From positions 62,001 to 126,000 of the forward strand of contig NZ_CP033611.1 of the NCBI RefSeq assembly GCF_003932735.1: a DNA stretch of 64,000 nt, read 5' to 3'. Positions 8,929 through 18,027 of this stretch are shown one piece after another. The DNA is from Rickettsiales endosymbiont of Stachyamoeba lipophora. GTDB lineage: Bacteria; Pseudomonadota; Alphaproteobacteria; Rickettsiales; 33-17. Numbering within the stretch: position 1 is the first letter of the stretch; each line of letters opens with the position of its first letter. Below the pieces are notes generated by a model. The model was not told where the DNA came from. It saw only the letters and a list, made by a program, of their open reading frames with translations, and made no database searches. Made by a program: the position numbers and the translations under genes.

Positions 8929-10266
8929 ATGACTGTAATCACTAGATTTGCCCCTAGCCCAACCGGGCTTTTACATATTGGAAATGTAAGAACTGCTCTT
9001 ATTAACTGGCTATATACCAAAAAGCATAATGGTAAGTTTATGCTACGTTTAGATGATACTGATCCAGAACGTTCAAAACTTGAATATGCTTTACAAATTG
9101 AGCATGATCTCAAATGGTTAGGTTTTAGCTGGGATATTTTTGCTAAACAATCTGATCGCATTACTCGTTATGAAGAAATTAAGCAGCAATTGATTAATGC
9201 TGGTAGACTTTACCCTTGTTTTGAAACTCCTGAAGAATTGGAAATCAAACGCAAAATGCAACTCACCCGCGGCAAACCTCCTATTTACGATCGCGCTGCA
9301 CTTAAGTTATCTCCAGAAGAAGTAGCAAAGATGGTTGCAGGCGGCAAAAAGCCCCATTATCGCTTTAAGATGTTAGATGAAGCTATCATTTGGAATGATA
9401 TGGTGCGCGGAGAAATTAAGTTTGAAGGATCTAATCTTTCTGATCCTATTTTAGTCAGAGAAGATCAGAGCTTTACCTATATTTTATGCTCAGTGATTGA
9501 TGATATTGACTATAGCATAACTCATATAATTAGAGGTGAAGACCATATTTCGAACACTGCTATTCAAGTGCAAATCTTTAAAGCTTTAAATGCTACTATT
9601 CCTGAGTTTGGGCATTTGGCTTTAATAAAAGCAGCAGAAGGAGAAATGTCTAAGCGTATTGGTGGCTTTGAGGTATTGTCGTTACAACAAAAACACATTG
9701 AAGCAATATCAATTGCTACCATGCTGGCAAAATTAGGAACTAGCGATCCTATTCAACCTAGAGCCACTTTAGAAGAAATCATTGATGAATTTGATATTAG
9801 CAAATTTAATAAGGCTGTTGCCAATTATGATCAACATGAATTAATTAATTTTAATCATAAAACCTTAGGTATACTAGAATTTAAACAGGTTGAAGCCCAA
9901 CTTAAAGCATTAGGACTTAATAACGTAACGGCTGAATTTTGGTTAGCAATTAGATCAAATATAGTAACTATTGATGAAGCTAGTGAGTGGTGGCAAATCT
10001 GTTTTGAAGAAATGAAGCCTATAATTGAAAATCCTGAGTTACTACAGCATGCTATTGATAACCTACCTGAAGAGCCATGGGATAATAACACTTGGAAAAC
10101 ACTGAGTAAACAACTGAGCGCTATTACAGGATTAAAAGGCAAAGACTTATTTCTGCCCATTCGTAAGGCTTTAACAGCTAAAGATCATGGCCCAGAATTA
10201 AATTTATTATTACCTCTTATTGGTAAGGAAAGAGCGATTAAAAGATTAAATGGTAAAAATGGTTAG
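8929..10266 (+). CDS. gltX: Glutamate--tRNA ligase
   Basis: Class I aminoacyl-tRNA synthetase charging tRNA with glutamate. The HIGH motif is within APSPTGLLHIGNVRT near the N-terminus and the KMSKR-loop equivalent is EMSKRIGG. IIRGEDHISNT is a further GluRS signature. The 445-residue length is normal. Rickettsiales commonly carry two GltX copies, one of which glutamylates tRNA-Gln for GatCAB; which type this is cannot be decided by eye. It has its own good promoter, and its 3' end overlaps the PstS-like gene by 17 bases, suggesting co-transcription. Confidence 0.95.
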   Translation: MTVITRFAPSPTGLLHIGNVRTALINWLYTKKHNGKFMLRLDDTDPERSKLEYALQIEHDLKWLGFSWDIFAKQSDRITRYEEIKQQLINAGRLYPCFETPEELEIKRKMQLTRGKPPIYDRAALKLSPEEVAKMVAGGKKPHYRFKMLDEAIIWNDMVRGEIKFEGSNLSDPILVREDQSFTYILCSVIDDIDYSITHIIRGEDHISNTAIQVQIFKALNATIPEFGHLALIKAAEGEMSKRIGGFEVLSLQQKHIEAISIATMLAKLGTSDPIQPRATLEEIIDEFDISKFNKAVANYDQHELINFNHKTLGILEFKQVEAQLKALGLNNVTAEFWLAIRSNIVTIDEASEWWQICFEEMKPIIENPELLQHAIDNLPEEPWDNNTWKTLSKQLSAITGLKGKDLFLPIRKALTAKDHGPELNLLLPLIGKERAIKRLNGKNG

Positions 10267-11176
10267 TATTGGTAACACTCAAATTAAACGGTGCATAATT
10301 AACATAATATCCAAGCTAATAATTGCGATTAGCTTTATTAGTTATAGCAACTTAGGTATGGCAGAATCTAGCTTCCGTATGTCCGGCTCATTGGTGCTTT
10401 ACCCGCTAATGACCGTGATTGCTGAAGACTATCATGAAGATTTTAATTATCCTGCACCTATTGTAGAAAACGTAGGAAGTGGCCCAGGGTTTAGATTATT
10501 TTGTTTAAATAAATTTTATTCCCCACAAATTGTAATGGCTTCTCGGCCAATAACACAATCAGAAGTCAAATTATGTGCACAGAACGGCATTAATAAGATT
10601 GCCAAGCTAGTAATTGGTTCCGATGCTCTAGTTATTGCTATTAGTAAAAATACCCCTCTTGGTATTACCTCTCTCTCAACTGAGCAGCTTGTTAACACTC
10701 TTGCTCATCCTAAATTTAAAACCTGGCGAGATATAAACCCTAGTTTCCCTAAAAAAGTTATTAAAATTCATGGTCCTAATTCTAATAGTGGTGGTTATGA
10801 TATCATCAAGGATATTGTTACAAAAAACACAACTAATAGTATAAAACAAAACATGTATATAGAAAATGGTAATAATCAAAATTTAATCATTCAAAAAATT
10901 GTAAATGATCCTTATGCCCTTGGTTTAATTGATATTGGATATTTTTATGCTAATACTCATCAATTGAGGATTTTAGCGCTTGATGACTTTACTGTTAATG
11001 ATGAAAATATCCTTAATGGGAATTATGCACTAAGCCGTAAACTTATATTATATTATGATGAACAAATGATTAAATCCGATCCTAAGTTTGCACATTTAAT
11101 AGATTATTTGAAAAAATATTATACCAAGCGAAGAGAGGCCTTTTCAGCCCTTGGTATCACTCCTGTAAGCAATTAA
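10250..11176 (+). CDS. PstS-like phosphate-binding protein
   Basis: Periplasmic substrate-binding protein of the PBP-like/PstS type. After an N-terminal hydrophobic signal (SKLIIAISFISYSNLGMA) the mature part begins FRMSGSLVLYPLM, equivalent to the phosphate-loop strand. VENVGSGPGFRLFC, ASRPITQSE and the HGPNSNSGGYDI loop are typical of the family. ATG 10250 overlaps gltX by 17 bases; ATG 10259 is an alternative start. No pstCAB or phoU genes are nearby, so the ABC partners must be elsewhere or the protein acts in sensing. The shared operon with gltX is unusual. Confidence 0.85.
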   Translation: MVKMVSIGNTQIKRCIINIISKLIIAISFISYSNLGMAESSFRMSGSLVLYPLMTVIAEDYHEDFNYPAPIVENVGSGPGFRLFCLNKFYSPQIVMASRPITQSEVKLCAQNGINKIAKLVIGSDALVIAISKNTPLGITSLSTEQLVNTLAHPKFKTWRDINPSFPKKVIKIHGPNSNSGGYDIIKDIVTKNTTNSIKQNMYIENGNNQNLIIQKIVNDPYALGLIDIGYFYANTHQLRILALDDFTVNDENILNGNYALSRKLILYYDEQMIKSDPKFAHLIDYLKKYYTKRREAFSALGITPVSN

Positions 11177-11228
11177 TCACTACCACAAGTTGTATTTTTG
11201 CAATTTTTTAGTTGCATTTATAAAAATT

Positions 11229-11253
11229 CTTTCTAAGAATAGCTTTTAGAAAG
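11229..11253 (+). terminator. Weak hairpin after the PstS-like gene
   Basis: CTTTCTAA (11229-11236) pairs with TTAGAAAG (11246-11253), loop 9 nt. There is no T-run after it, so termination is uncertain. Confidence 0.3.
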
Positions 11254-11338
11254 AGTAAATCATTACATTAAAATTTACTTTATAAAAATAATTTTAATTA
11301 AATTGATTTATTTACAGTAATTAAACAGGAAAAAATTA

Positions 11339-11593
11339 ATGATTGCAGATATTAAAATAAAAATTTTTAGCTCATTGATTAAAATTAACTTTAATGAATT
11401 TGGTTTTTATAGATTCACTTCACTCTTTAAATTTATGATATTTAAACGAATGATAAATCTACTGATTGAGCAATGTAATTTGCTCAGCATCAGACTCATA
11501 ATTACCGCCTTATTTGCATCCCACCATTCAATTTTAAAATTATTCCAAGTTATTTTATTTGTGATTAAGAGGAGTATTAATGTTTATTTTTAA
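11339..11593 (+). CDS. Small unknown, possibly membrane-associated
   Basis: Encodes 84 residues with an AGGA ribosome site 9 bases before the ATG. It is hydrophobic with basic patches (FKFMIFKRMINLL, LKLFQVILFVIKRS), giving one or two weak amphipathic or membrane helices. It overlaps the next ORF by 14 bases, whose ribosome site lies inside its 3' end, an arrangement that argues for real coupled genes. No homologue recognised. Confidence 0.4.
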   Translation: MIADIKIKIFSSLIKINFNEFGFYRFTSLFKFMIFKRMINLLIEQCNLLSIRLIITALFASHHSILKLFQVILFVIKRSINVYF

Positions 11594-11987
11594 TGATAAT
11601 TTTAAGATTATTATTATATACTTACTATTAGTAATAATTGATAGATTATATACTTTACAAAATACTAATTCTCACAGCAAAACCAAAATTGCTATTCTCG
11701 ACAATAAAATAATTTTACTGATGTGTATTTATGCTAGCTGCTTAAGTAATAACAACCCTTATGATATTACATTTTTAATGCTTTACATGTCTGGTAAATA
11801 TTTAAGCGCACTTATCAGCTACATAGCAGATAACAAAAAATTATTACATAAGAAGATAGCTATTATAAAAATAATCATGAACAAAATATTTTACAAAGCT
11901 ACACAAAGCTCTACCACCTACAAGTTAATAATATTAACCATATATTTTATAATACTAGTATTTAAATTAGATTATAACAAAGTATAA
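11580..11987 (+). CDS. Small membrane protein, unknown
   Basis: Encodes 135 residues; a strong ribosome site AGAGGAG lies 7 bases before the ATG. Hydrophobic segments lie at about 8-21 (FKIIIIYLLLVIID), 44-58 and 116-128 (IILTIYFIILVF), so three membrane helices are possible. A lysine-rich stretch (KKLLHKK) lies between them. No family recognised. It is probably translated with the preceding ORF. Confidence 0.45.
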   Translation: MFIFNDNFKIIIIYLLLVIIDRLYTLQNTNSHSKTKIAILDNKIILLMCIYASCLSNNNPYDITFLMLYMSGKYLSALISYIADNKKLLHKKIAIIKIIMNKIFYKATQSSTTYKLIILTIYFIILVFKLDYNKV

Positions 11988-12067
11988 CCATCTTATCATT
12001 TATCTACCTGTTAACTTTAATGCTTTTTAATTAAAACTGGAATTTTTATAGTAAACTTCTCTTAGAA

Positions 12068-12220
12068 TTAAAGGCAGCATGACTTAAAATGATTTTCTAA
12101 TTCACTATAAACACCAACATACATAGCATTGCCAGAAGGCAAAGTAAAAAGCCTAGCAATAGAACTTACAGGACTATTAGCTATAGGAATAACCAGATAG
12201 TAATTTGATGCTAATAAAAA
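12068..12220 (-). pseudogene. Possible relic of a sensor-like gene
   Basis: About 46 codons are open on the minus strand and end in TAA, with protein-like content such as IARLFTLPSGNAMYVGVY. The pattern RLxTLPSGxxxxVG recalls extracytoplasmic segments of histidine kinases, but the match is short. The rest of the 11988-12311 gap is AT-rich with no other signal. Confidence 0.2.
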
Positions 12221-12311
12221 TATTTATCATGAAGTTTAACTTAAATTGTATAGCAAAATTATTATATTATTTATATAATGAAAATAATAAAATTTCTTGC
12301 CCATATGAGTA

Positions 12312-12776
12312 ATGCTAATACTTTCACATTGTGTTTTTCACACCCTTCTTCTTAATCCTCTTGCAATCATTCAAGCTAAATCAACTACTCAATATCTACA
12401 TAATAAATTTGGCAAAGAAAATTTAGAAATCGAAGTAATACATGAAGGATTCGAATTACTAAATGAATTTGAACAACAGCAGCTAGATTTAAAAGCAAAT
12501 AATGCCTGGATAAGAGAAGTAGAAATGCTGGTAAATGGCACGCTGGCCATTAAAGCTCGTACTGTAGCGCCTCTTGATGTAAATCAAGATTTTATAGCTG
12601 AACTACAAAATTTGGGTAGCAAGCCAATTAGTTCTATTATCTACAACGAACCTTATGAAAGAAAAAATTATTTATATGCAGATGATGATAAATTCTTTTA
12701 TCGCTTTTCTATTATTAAATCGCAAAAATTCTTAATTGCAATGACCGAAGGGTTTAATAAAGAATTTGAGTTCTAA
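12312..12776 (+). CDS. ubiC: UbiC-like chorismate--pyruvate lyase
   Basis: Chorismate lyase removes pyruvate from chorismate to give 4-hydroxybenzoate, the ring precursor of ubiquinone. The 154 residues are close to the 165 of E. coli UbiC. The diagnostic stretch is NNAWIREVEMLVNGTLAIKA with Arg68 matching the catalytic/binding arginine of the WLRE motif, followed by ARTVAP. A late Glu146 in AMTEGF matches the C-terminal active-site Glu. LGSKPISSIIY matches the LGxxPLGxxLF segment. No other ubi gene is adjacent. The N-terminal 25 residues are unusually hydrophobic; the start may be slightly different. Overall identity is low, so the assignment rests on motifs. Confidence 0.65.
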   Translation: MLILSHCVFHTLLLNPLAIIQAKSTTQYLHNKFGKENLEIEVIHEGFELLNEFEQQQLDLKANNAWIREVEMLVNGTLAIKARTVAPLDVNQDFIAELQNLGSKPISSIIYNEPYERKNYLYADDDKFFYRFSIIKSQKFLIAMTEGFNKEFEF

Positions 12777-12898
12777 ACCAGTAACCAGGTAAGATTCATT
12801 AGATATGATCAATATTATCATTAGGTTGTATTGCTAGCTTTGCCATCGGTTTTGATATATTTTCTTTTATGAACACCTAATACCTACTTTACTATATA

Positions 12899-12933
12899 TT
12901 AACTTTACGTTAACATATCCTTGTTAATTTAAC
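12899..12933 (+). promoter_or_regulatory. CtrA-like box upstream of first ankyrin gene
   Basis: TTAACTTTACGTTAAC (12899-12914) is a perfect TTAA-N7-TTAAC site, the CtrA consensus of alphaproteobacteria, 40-55 bases before the ATG. A further TTAATTTAAC follows at 12924-12933. Regulation by CtrA is inference. Confidence 0.5.
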
Positions 12934-12953
12934 TTTAATTAAAGTAATATAGT

Positions 12954-15005
12954 ATGTTTTCTTTTTCAAATATTCTAGCACAATCACGAAATCAGCAAAT
13001 TATTTGTGATTTTATTAATAATAATGCTTCGGGAACTCCTCTTGAAGATGTTATTGAACTAATTAAAATATTGAGCGAAGAAGACGCTAAAACTTTACTA
13101 GAATATTTGTTTTATCTGCAATGGAAGATTACAAAGCAAGCAGAAACACATCGGTTAGCATTAATTAGAGCTATACTTAATAATCCTCATGCTCAAAATC
13201 TAATTAAAGAACTAAATATTATAGAGCCCGAAGTCCCTGCCCAGGATGCTATAGCAGAAGATACCATTGAGGTAGTTGCAGGAAAAAATCCGCAACAGCA
13301 ATTTAAACATATACCTAATCAATATTCAGTATTACTTAGAGCAACTGAAGCAAATGATACTGATCTTACTTGGGCTTTACTTACAAACCCCGAATTAATT
13401 AAGCTTAGCGATATATTAGAAGGCACTATAGATATCGCGAGATTTGAGTCATTTTTAAAGAGCTTATCTATTGAAGAAGCGGATGATGATCACAAGATTA
13501 AGGTTACTGTCAATGATAGAAGCCAAAAAATAGCACAGTTTATTACCATTATTAAAAACCAATTACCCAAAAATGCTACTGCTATAGAGCTTACTAAATT
13601 ATTACCGCTAGCTTTAGAACATACATCAACTGATATAGCACAAATGCTAATGAATAATGAGCATGATGTAAATCTAAGCTTAGAGGAGCTGAAATGGATA
13701 GATGATAATAAAAAAGAGCAACATTCATTAACTGATACCAATCCTATTATTAATACCGTAATTAATATAGTAGAAGCTCAAAATGATATTAAAGCCCTAA
13801 GCAATCAACTCTATATATTACAAGCCTTATTACTCAACCCTAAAGCTGACTTGAATTTATATTATACAGAAGATGAAAAAGAAGCCATTCTTGTTAGTGA
13901 GTATGTAGTAAAGCATTTAAGCAATGTATTCATAAAAGCACACGGCAGAAATATTAAACTTCAGCTACTACACTTAATAACAGCTTTAGATGAAACGCAA
14001 TTAAAAGCAATAATAAATGAACTGGTTGTGACCTTTGAAACAATGAAGGCTGATTACCAACTTACCTCAGAACAACAATCTATCCTACAAGCTTTATATA
14101 CTATATGCAGTTTAAAAGAACCAAAACTGAAACTCACCGACCTTATTGATGAAAATTATTTTGAGCAACACGATAACTTAAATATAAAACAAAAAGCAGA
14201 ATTTAAAACCAAGCTACATAATAATAAAGCCAAGCTGGCAGAAGCTAACCAAAATTTACTTATGATTGTTAGTAACCTTTTAAATTTCCGTGATTCTATT
14301 AAATTTATACAACAAGGAGCTGATGTTAATAATGCCAAGGAGAGGTATGCTGGCAAAACAGCTTTACATTACGCTGCTCAGAATGGAGATACAAAAACAG
14401 TTCGCGTTTTAGTTCAAGAACTAGGTGCTGACGTTAATGCTAAGGATAAAGATGGCAACACAGCTTTACATTATGCTGCTATGCTTGGACAAACAGAAAC
14501 AGCTCGCATCTTAGTTCAAGAATTAGGTGCGGATGTTAATGGCACAAATAATTATGGCAACACAGCTTTATATTATGCTGCCCAGAATGGAGATACAAAA
14601 ACAGTTTGTGTTTTAGTTCAAGAATTAGGTGCTAATATTAATGCCACAGATAAAGATGGCAAAATAGCTTTACATTATGCTGCCCTGTATGGAAATACAA
14701 AAACAGTTCGTGTTTTAGCTCAGCTAGGTGCTGACGTTAATGCCACAGATAAACATGGCAAAACAGCTTTATATTATGCTGCTCAACGTGGACATCCAGA
14801 AACAGTTCGCGTTTTAGTTCAAGAGTTAGGTACTAATGTGAATGCTAAAGATAAATCGGAATTAGAAGAAATATTAATCAAAGCTATGGCCGCCAAGCAA
14901 AACGATAATGCTTCAATACAAAATAGCAAAAATACAACCTTTCATCAGCAGGCTATAATAAAGCAAAGAAGATTATCTCAAGATAATCAGAGAGGAATGA
15001 ATTAA
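12954..15005 (+). CDS. Ankyrin-repeat protein (copy A)
   Basis: Encodes 683 residues. Residues 1 to about 450 form a helical domain of unknown function shared with the downstream paralogue. Residues about 455-640 hold five ankyrin repeats of the [19 protein letters not shown] type, two of them with TALYYAA. A short charged tail ends [13 protein letters not shown]. There is no signal peptide or membrane segment, so if exported it would use a signal-peptide-independent system such as type IV secretion. The stop overlaps the 3' end of an acs fragment on the other strand. Repeats have the regular spacing of protein-binding ankyrin stacks; the partner is unknown. A host-interaction role is inferred from the family in Rickettsiales. 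Confidence 0.88.
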   Translation: MFSFSNILAQSRNQQIICDFINNNASGTPLEDVIELIKILSEEDAKTLLEYLFYLQWKITKQAETHRLALIRAILNNPHAQNLIKELNIIEPEVPAQDAIAEDTIEVVAGKNPQQQFKHIPNQYSVLLRATEANDTDLTWALLTNPELIKLSDILEGTIDIARFESFLKSLSIEEADDDHKIKVTVNDRSQKIAQFITIIKNQLPKNATAIELTKLLPLALEHTSTDIAQMLMNNEHDVNLSLEELKWIDDNKKEQHSLTDTNPIINTVINIVEAQNDIKALSNQLYILQALLLNPKADLNLYYTEDEKEAILVSEYVVKHLSNVFIKAHGRNIKLQLLHLITALDETQLKAIINELVVTFETMKADYQLTSEQQSILQALYTICSLKEPKLKLTDLIDENYFEQHDNLNIKQKAEFKTKLHNNKAKLAEANQNLLMIVSNLLNFRDSIKFIQQGADVNNAKERYAGKTALHYAAQNGDTKTVRVLVQELGADVNAKDKDGNTALHYAAMLGQTETARILVQELGADVNGTNNYGNTALYYAAQNGDTKTVCVLVQELGANINATDKDGKIALHYAALYGNTKTVRVLAQLGADVNATDKHGKTALYYAAQRGHPETVRVLVQELGTNVNAKDKSELEEILIKAMAAKQNDNASIQNSKNTTFHQQAIIKQRRLSQDNQRGMN

Positions 15006-15103
15006 CCTTTCCCTTTAATAATTTCTTCCAGCACTTTTGGATCAGCCAAAGTGCTGGTGTCTCCAATAGCCTCAAACTCCTCTTCTGCAATTTTACGCAG
15101 AAT
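15002..15103 (-). pseudogene. Stranded acs 3' fragment
   Basis: Encodes the last 33 residues of acetyl-CoA synthetase ([20 protein letters not shown] and onward, ending IIKGKG) plus stop. It matches 18024-18125 without gaps and has lost the rest of the gene. It overlaps the ankyrin stop by four bases exactly as the intact acs does downstream, which proves that both were duplicated as one block. Confidence 0.9.
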
Positions 15104-15353
15104 GCAACTTATTATAGCCACACGAGAAGAACAGCAAAGACAACCAAAAGAACATAACACCTCACAATCCTCAATAAACAAAGTAGTTCAGCTCTTCAAA
15201 ACAATTTATATCAATTTGCTTTTAAAATACTTCTTGGGGTAGCTGGATCAGCTATTTGTATGGCTATCATCTATTATAATTCGGGATTTAAGCCATCCTA
15301 TCAAATAAAATGCCGGCTTTATCATTGGTTTTGATTATTTTCTTTACTATATA
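15104..15353 (+). other. Junction sequence with coding-like relic
   Basis: No intact gene. On the plus strand a polar stretch (REEQQRQPKEHNTSQSSINK) runs into a frame change and then a hydrophobic tail (FKILLGVAGSAICMAIIYY) ending in a stop near 15336. This looks like the 3' end of another protein with a C-terminal membrane helix. Its source is not in the window. Confidence 0.35.
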
Positions 15354-15388
15354 TTAACTTTACGTTAACATATCCTTGTTAATTTAAC
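15354..15388 (+). promoter_or_regulatory. CtrA-like box upstream of second ankyrin gene
   Basis: TTAACTTTACGTTAAC (15354-15369), identical to the copy at 12899 and at the same distance from the ATG; TTAATTTAAC follows. It is part of the duplicated block. Confidence 0.5.
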
Positions 15389-15408
15389 TTAAATTAAAGC
15401 AATATAGT

Positions 15409-18027
15409 ATGTTTTCTTTTGCAAATATTCTAGCACAATCACAAAATCAGCAAATTATTTGTGATTTTATTAATGATAATGCTTCGGGAATTCCTCTTGA
15501 AGATGTTATTGCGCTAATTAACACATTGAGTGAAGCAGAAGCTAAAACTTTACTAGAATATCTGTTTTATCTGCAATGGGAGATTACAAAACAAGCAGAA
15601 ATACATCGGCTAGCATTAATTAGAGCCCTACTTAATAATCCTCATGCTCAAAATCTAATTAAAGCACTAAATATTATAGAGCCCGAAGTCCCTGCCCAGG
15701 ATGCTATAGCAGAAGATACTATTAAGGTAGTTGCAGGAAAAAATCCACAACAGCAATTTAAACATATATCTAATCAATATTCAGTTTTACTCAAAGCAAC
15801 TGAAGTAAATAATACTGATTTTACCTGGACCCTACTTACAAACCTAGAATTAATTAAACTTAGCGATATAGCACAAGGCACTATAGATATTGCAAAACTT
15901 AAATTATTTTTAACAAACCCATCTACTGATGCGACTTTAAATGACAGAAGCCAAAAAATAGCACAGTTTATTACCATTATTAAAAACCAATTACCCAAAA
16001 ATGCTACTGCTATAGAACTTGCCAAATTATTACCACTAGCTTTAGAACATACACCAACTGATATAGCACAAATGCTAATAAATAATTATCATGATGTAAA
16101 TTTAAGCTTAGATGCTGTTAGGTGGATAGATGATAATAAAAAAGAGCAACATTCATTAACTAGTGCCAATCCTATTATTAATACCGTAATTAATATAGTA
16201 GAAGCCCAAAATGATATTAACGTCCTAAGCAATCAACTCTATATATTACAAGCCTTATTACTCAACCCTAAAGCTAATTTGAATTTATATTATACAGAAG
16301 ATGAAAATGAGGCCATTCTTGTTAGTGAGTATGTAGCAGAGCATTTAAGCGATGTGTTGATAAAAACACAAGACGTAAATACTAAACTCCAGCTACTACA
16401 CTTAATACCTAGTAACAAAATAAGTTTAACTCCATTACCACAAGCTTTAGATAAAGCGCAGTTAGAGCAATTAATAAACGAGCTGGTTGCTACATTTGAA
16501 ACAACAGCGAATGATTATCAGCTCACCTCAAAGCAGCAATCCACACTGCAAGCTTTATATGATATATGCAGATTAAAAGAACCAAAACTAAAACTGAAAC
16601 TGAAACTGAAACTCACCGACCTCATTGATGAAAATTATTTTGAACAGCATAGCAACTTAAGTGCAGAACAAAAAGCTGAACTTAAAAACAAGCTACATCA
16701 TAATAAAATCAAGCTGGAAGGAGCTAACCAAAATTTACTTGAGATTATTAACAGTGACCACTTTAGTGATACTATTATTAAATTTATACAACAAGGAGCT
16801 GATGTTAATGCCAAGGTGGTGGCGTATCCTAGCCAAACAGCTTTGCATATTGCTGCCCAGCGCGGACATACAGAAACAGCTCGCATTTTAGTTCAAGAGC
16901 TAACAGCTGATGTTAATGCCACAGATCTTTATGGCAACACAGCTTTACATTATGCTGCTGAGAATGGGCATACAGAAACAGTCCGTGTTTTAGTTCAAGA
17001 GCTAGGTGCTGATGTTGAAGCCATAGATAAATATGGCAACACAGTTTTACACTTTACTGCTGAGAATGGACATACAGAAACTGTTCGTGTCTTAGTTCAA
17101 GATCTAGGTGCTAATGCTACTGCCACAAATAATAATGGCCAAACAGCTTTACATTATGCTGCTGAGCGTGAACATACAGGAACTGTTCAAATTTTAGCCC
17201 AGCTAGGTACTGATGTTGAAGCCATAGATAAAGATGGCAAAACAGCCTTACATTATGCTGCTGAGCGTGGTCATACAGAAACAGTTCGTGTTTTAGTACA
17301 AGAGCTAAGTGCTGATATTGCTGCCACGGATACTAATGGCAAAACAGCTTTACATTATGCTGCCCAGCACAGACATACAGAAACAGTTCGAATTTTAGTC
17401 CAGCTAGGTGCTAATGTTAATACCCAAGCTCTTTATGGCAAAACAGCTTTACATTATGCTGCTGTATGCGGACCTACAGAAACAGTTCGTGTTTTAGTAC
17501 AAGAGTTAAAAGCTGATGTTAATGCCACAGATGAAGATGGCAGAACAGCTTTACATTATGCTGCTACCGTTGGACAAACAGAAACTATTCGTATTTTAAA
17601 AGAATTAGGTGCTGATGTTAATGCCAAGGATAAAGATGGCAAAACAGCTTTACATATTGCTGCTGAGTGCGGACATATAAAAACAGTTCGCGTTTTAGTT
17701 CAAGAGCTAGGTGCTGATATTGCTGCCAAGGATGACGATGACAAAACAGCTTTACATTATGCTGCTGAATATGGACATGCAGAAACAGTTCAAGTTTTAG
17801 CCCAGCTAGGTGCTAACGTTAATGCTACAGATAATAATGGCAAAACAGCATTGGATCTTGTTAAACAAGCAGGTTATAAAAACCCAGAAATAGAAAAGCT
17901 CTTAACCGAAGCTATGGCCAAGCAAAAAGATAACAATTCAATAACAGAAAGTACAAATGCAAACTTTCATCAGCAGGCTATAAAACAAAGAAGATTGTCC
18001 CAAGATAATCAGAGAGGAATAAACTAA
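15409..18027 (+). CDS. Ankyrin-repeat protein (copy B, expanded)
   Basis: Encodes 872 residues, paralogous to the gene at 12954. The N-terminal helical domain (1 to about 460) is nearly the same. Residues about 464-840 hold roughly eleven ankyrin repeats, the last ([20 protein letters not shown]) acting as C-cap, against five in copy A. A hexamer run at 16577-16613 encodes alternating Lys-Leu, expanded relative to copy A. The stop codon overlaps the acs stop by four bases. No signal peptide or membrane helix. The repeats are close to each other in sequence, consistent with recent expansion by unequal recombination. Confidence 0.9.
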   Translation: MFSFANILAQSQNQQIICDFINDNASGIPLEDVIALINTLSEAEAKTLLEYLFYLQWEITKQAEIHRLALIRALLNNPHAQNLIKALNIIEPEVPAQDAIAEDTIKVVAGKNPQQQFKHISNQYSVLLKATEVNNTDFTWTLLTNLELIKLSDIAQGTIDIAKLKLFLTNPSTDATLNDRSQKIAQFITIIKNQLPKNATAIELAKLLPLALEHTPTDIAQMLINNYHDVNLSLDAVRWIDDNKKEQHSLTSANPIINTVINIVEAQNDINVLSNQLYILQALLLNPKANLNLYYTEDENEAILVSEYVAEHLSDVLIKTQDVNTKLQLLHLIPSNKISLTPLPQALDKAQLEQLINELVATFETTANDYQLTSKQQSTLQALYDICRLKEPKLKLKLKLKLTDLIDENYFEQHSNLSAEQKAELKNKLHHNKIKLEGANQNLLEIINSDHFSDTIIKFIQQGADVNAKVVAYPSQTALHIAAQRGHTETARILVQELTADVNATDLYGNTALHYAAENGHTETVRVLVQELGADVEAIDKYGNTVLHFTAENGHTETVRVLVQDLGANATATNNNGQTALHYAAEREHTGTVQILAQLGTDVEAIDKDGKTALHYAAERGHTETVRVLVQELSADIAATDTNGKTALHYAAQHRHTETVRILVQLGANVNTQALYGKTALHYAAVCGPTETVRVLVQELKADVNATDEDGRTALHYAATVGQTETIRILKELGADVNAKDKDGKTALHIAAECGHIKTVRVLVQELGADIAAKDDDDKTALHYAAEYGHAETVQVLAQLGANVNATDNNGKTALDLVKQAGYKNPEIEKLLTEAMAKQKDNNSITESTNANFHQQAIKQRRLSQDNQRGIN
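16577..16613 (+). repeat. Hexanucleotide microsatellite
   Basis: About five tandem copies of a six-base unit close to AAACTG encode [10 protein letters not shown] inside the second ankyrin gene. The first copy at 14117-14137 has only two or three units. Variation in unit number keeps the frame. Confidence 0.75.

Noticed and set aside
15051-15242. 63-codon plus-strand frame in the ankyrin junction
   Set aside because: Its N-terminal half is antisense to the acs fragment, so it cannot be an independent gene; only the later part looks coding-like.
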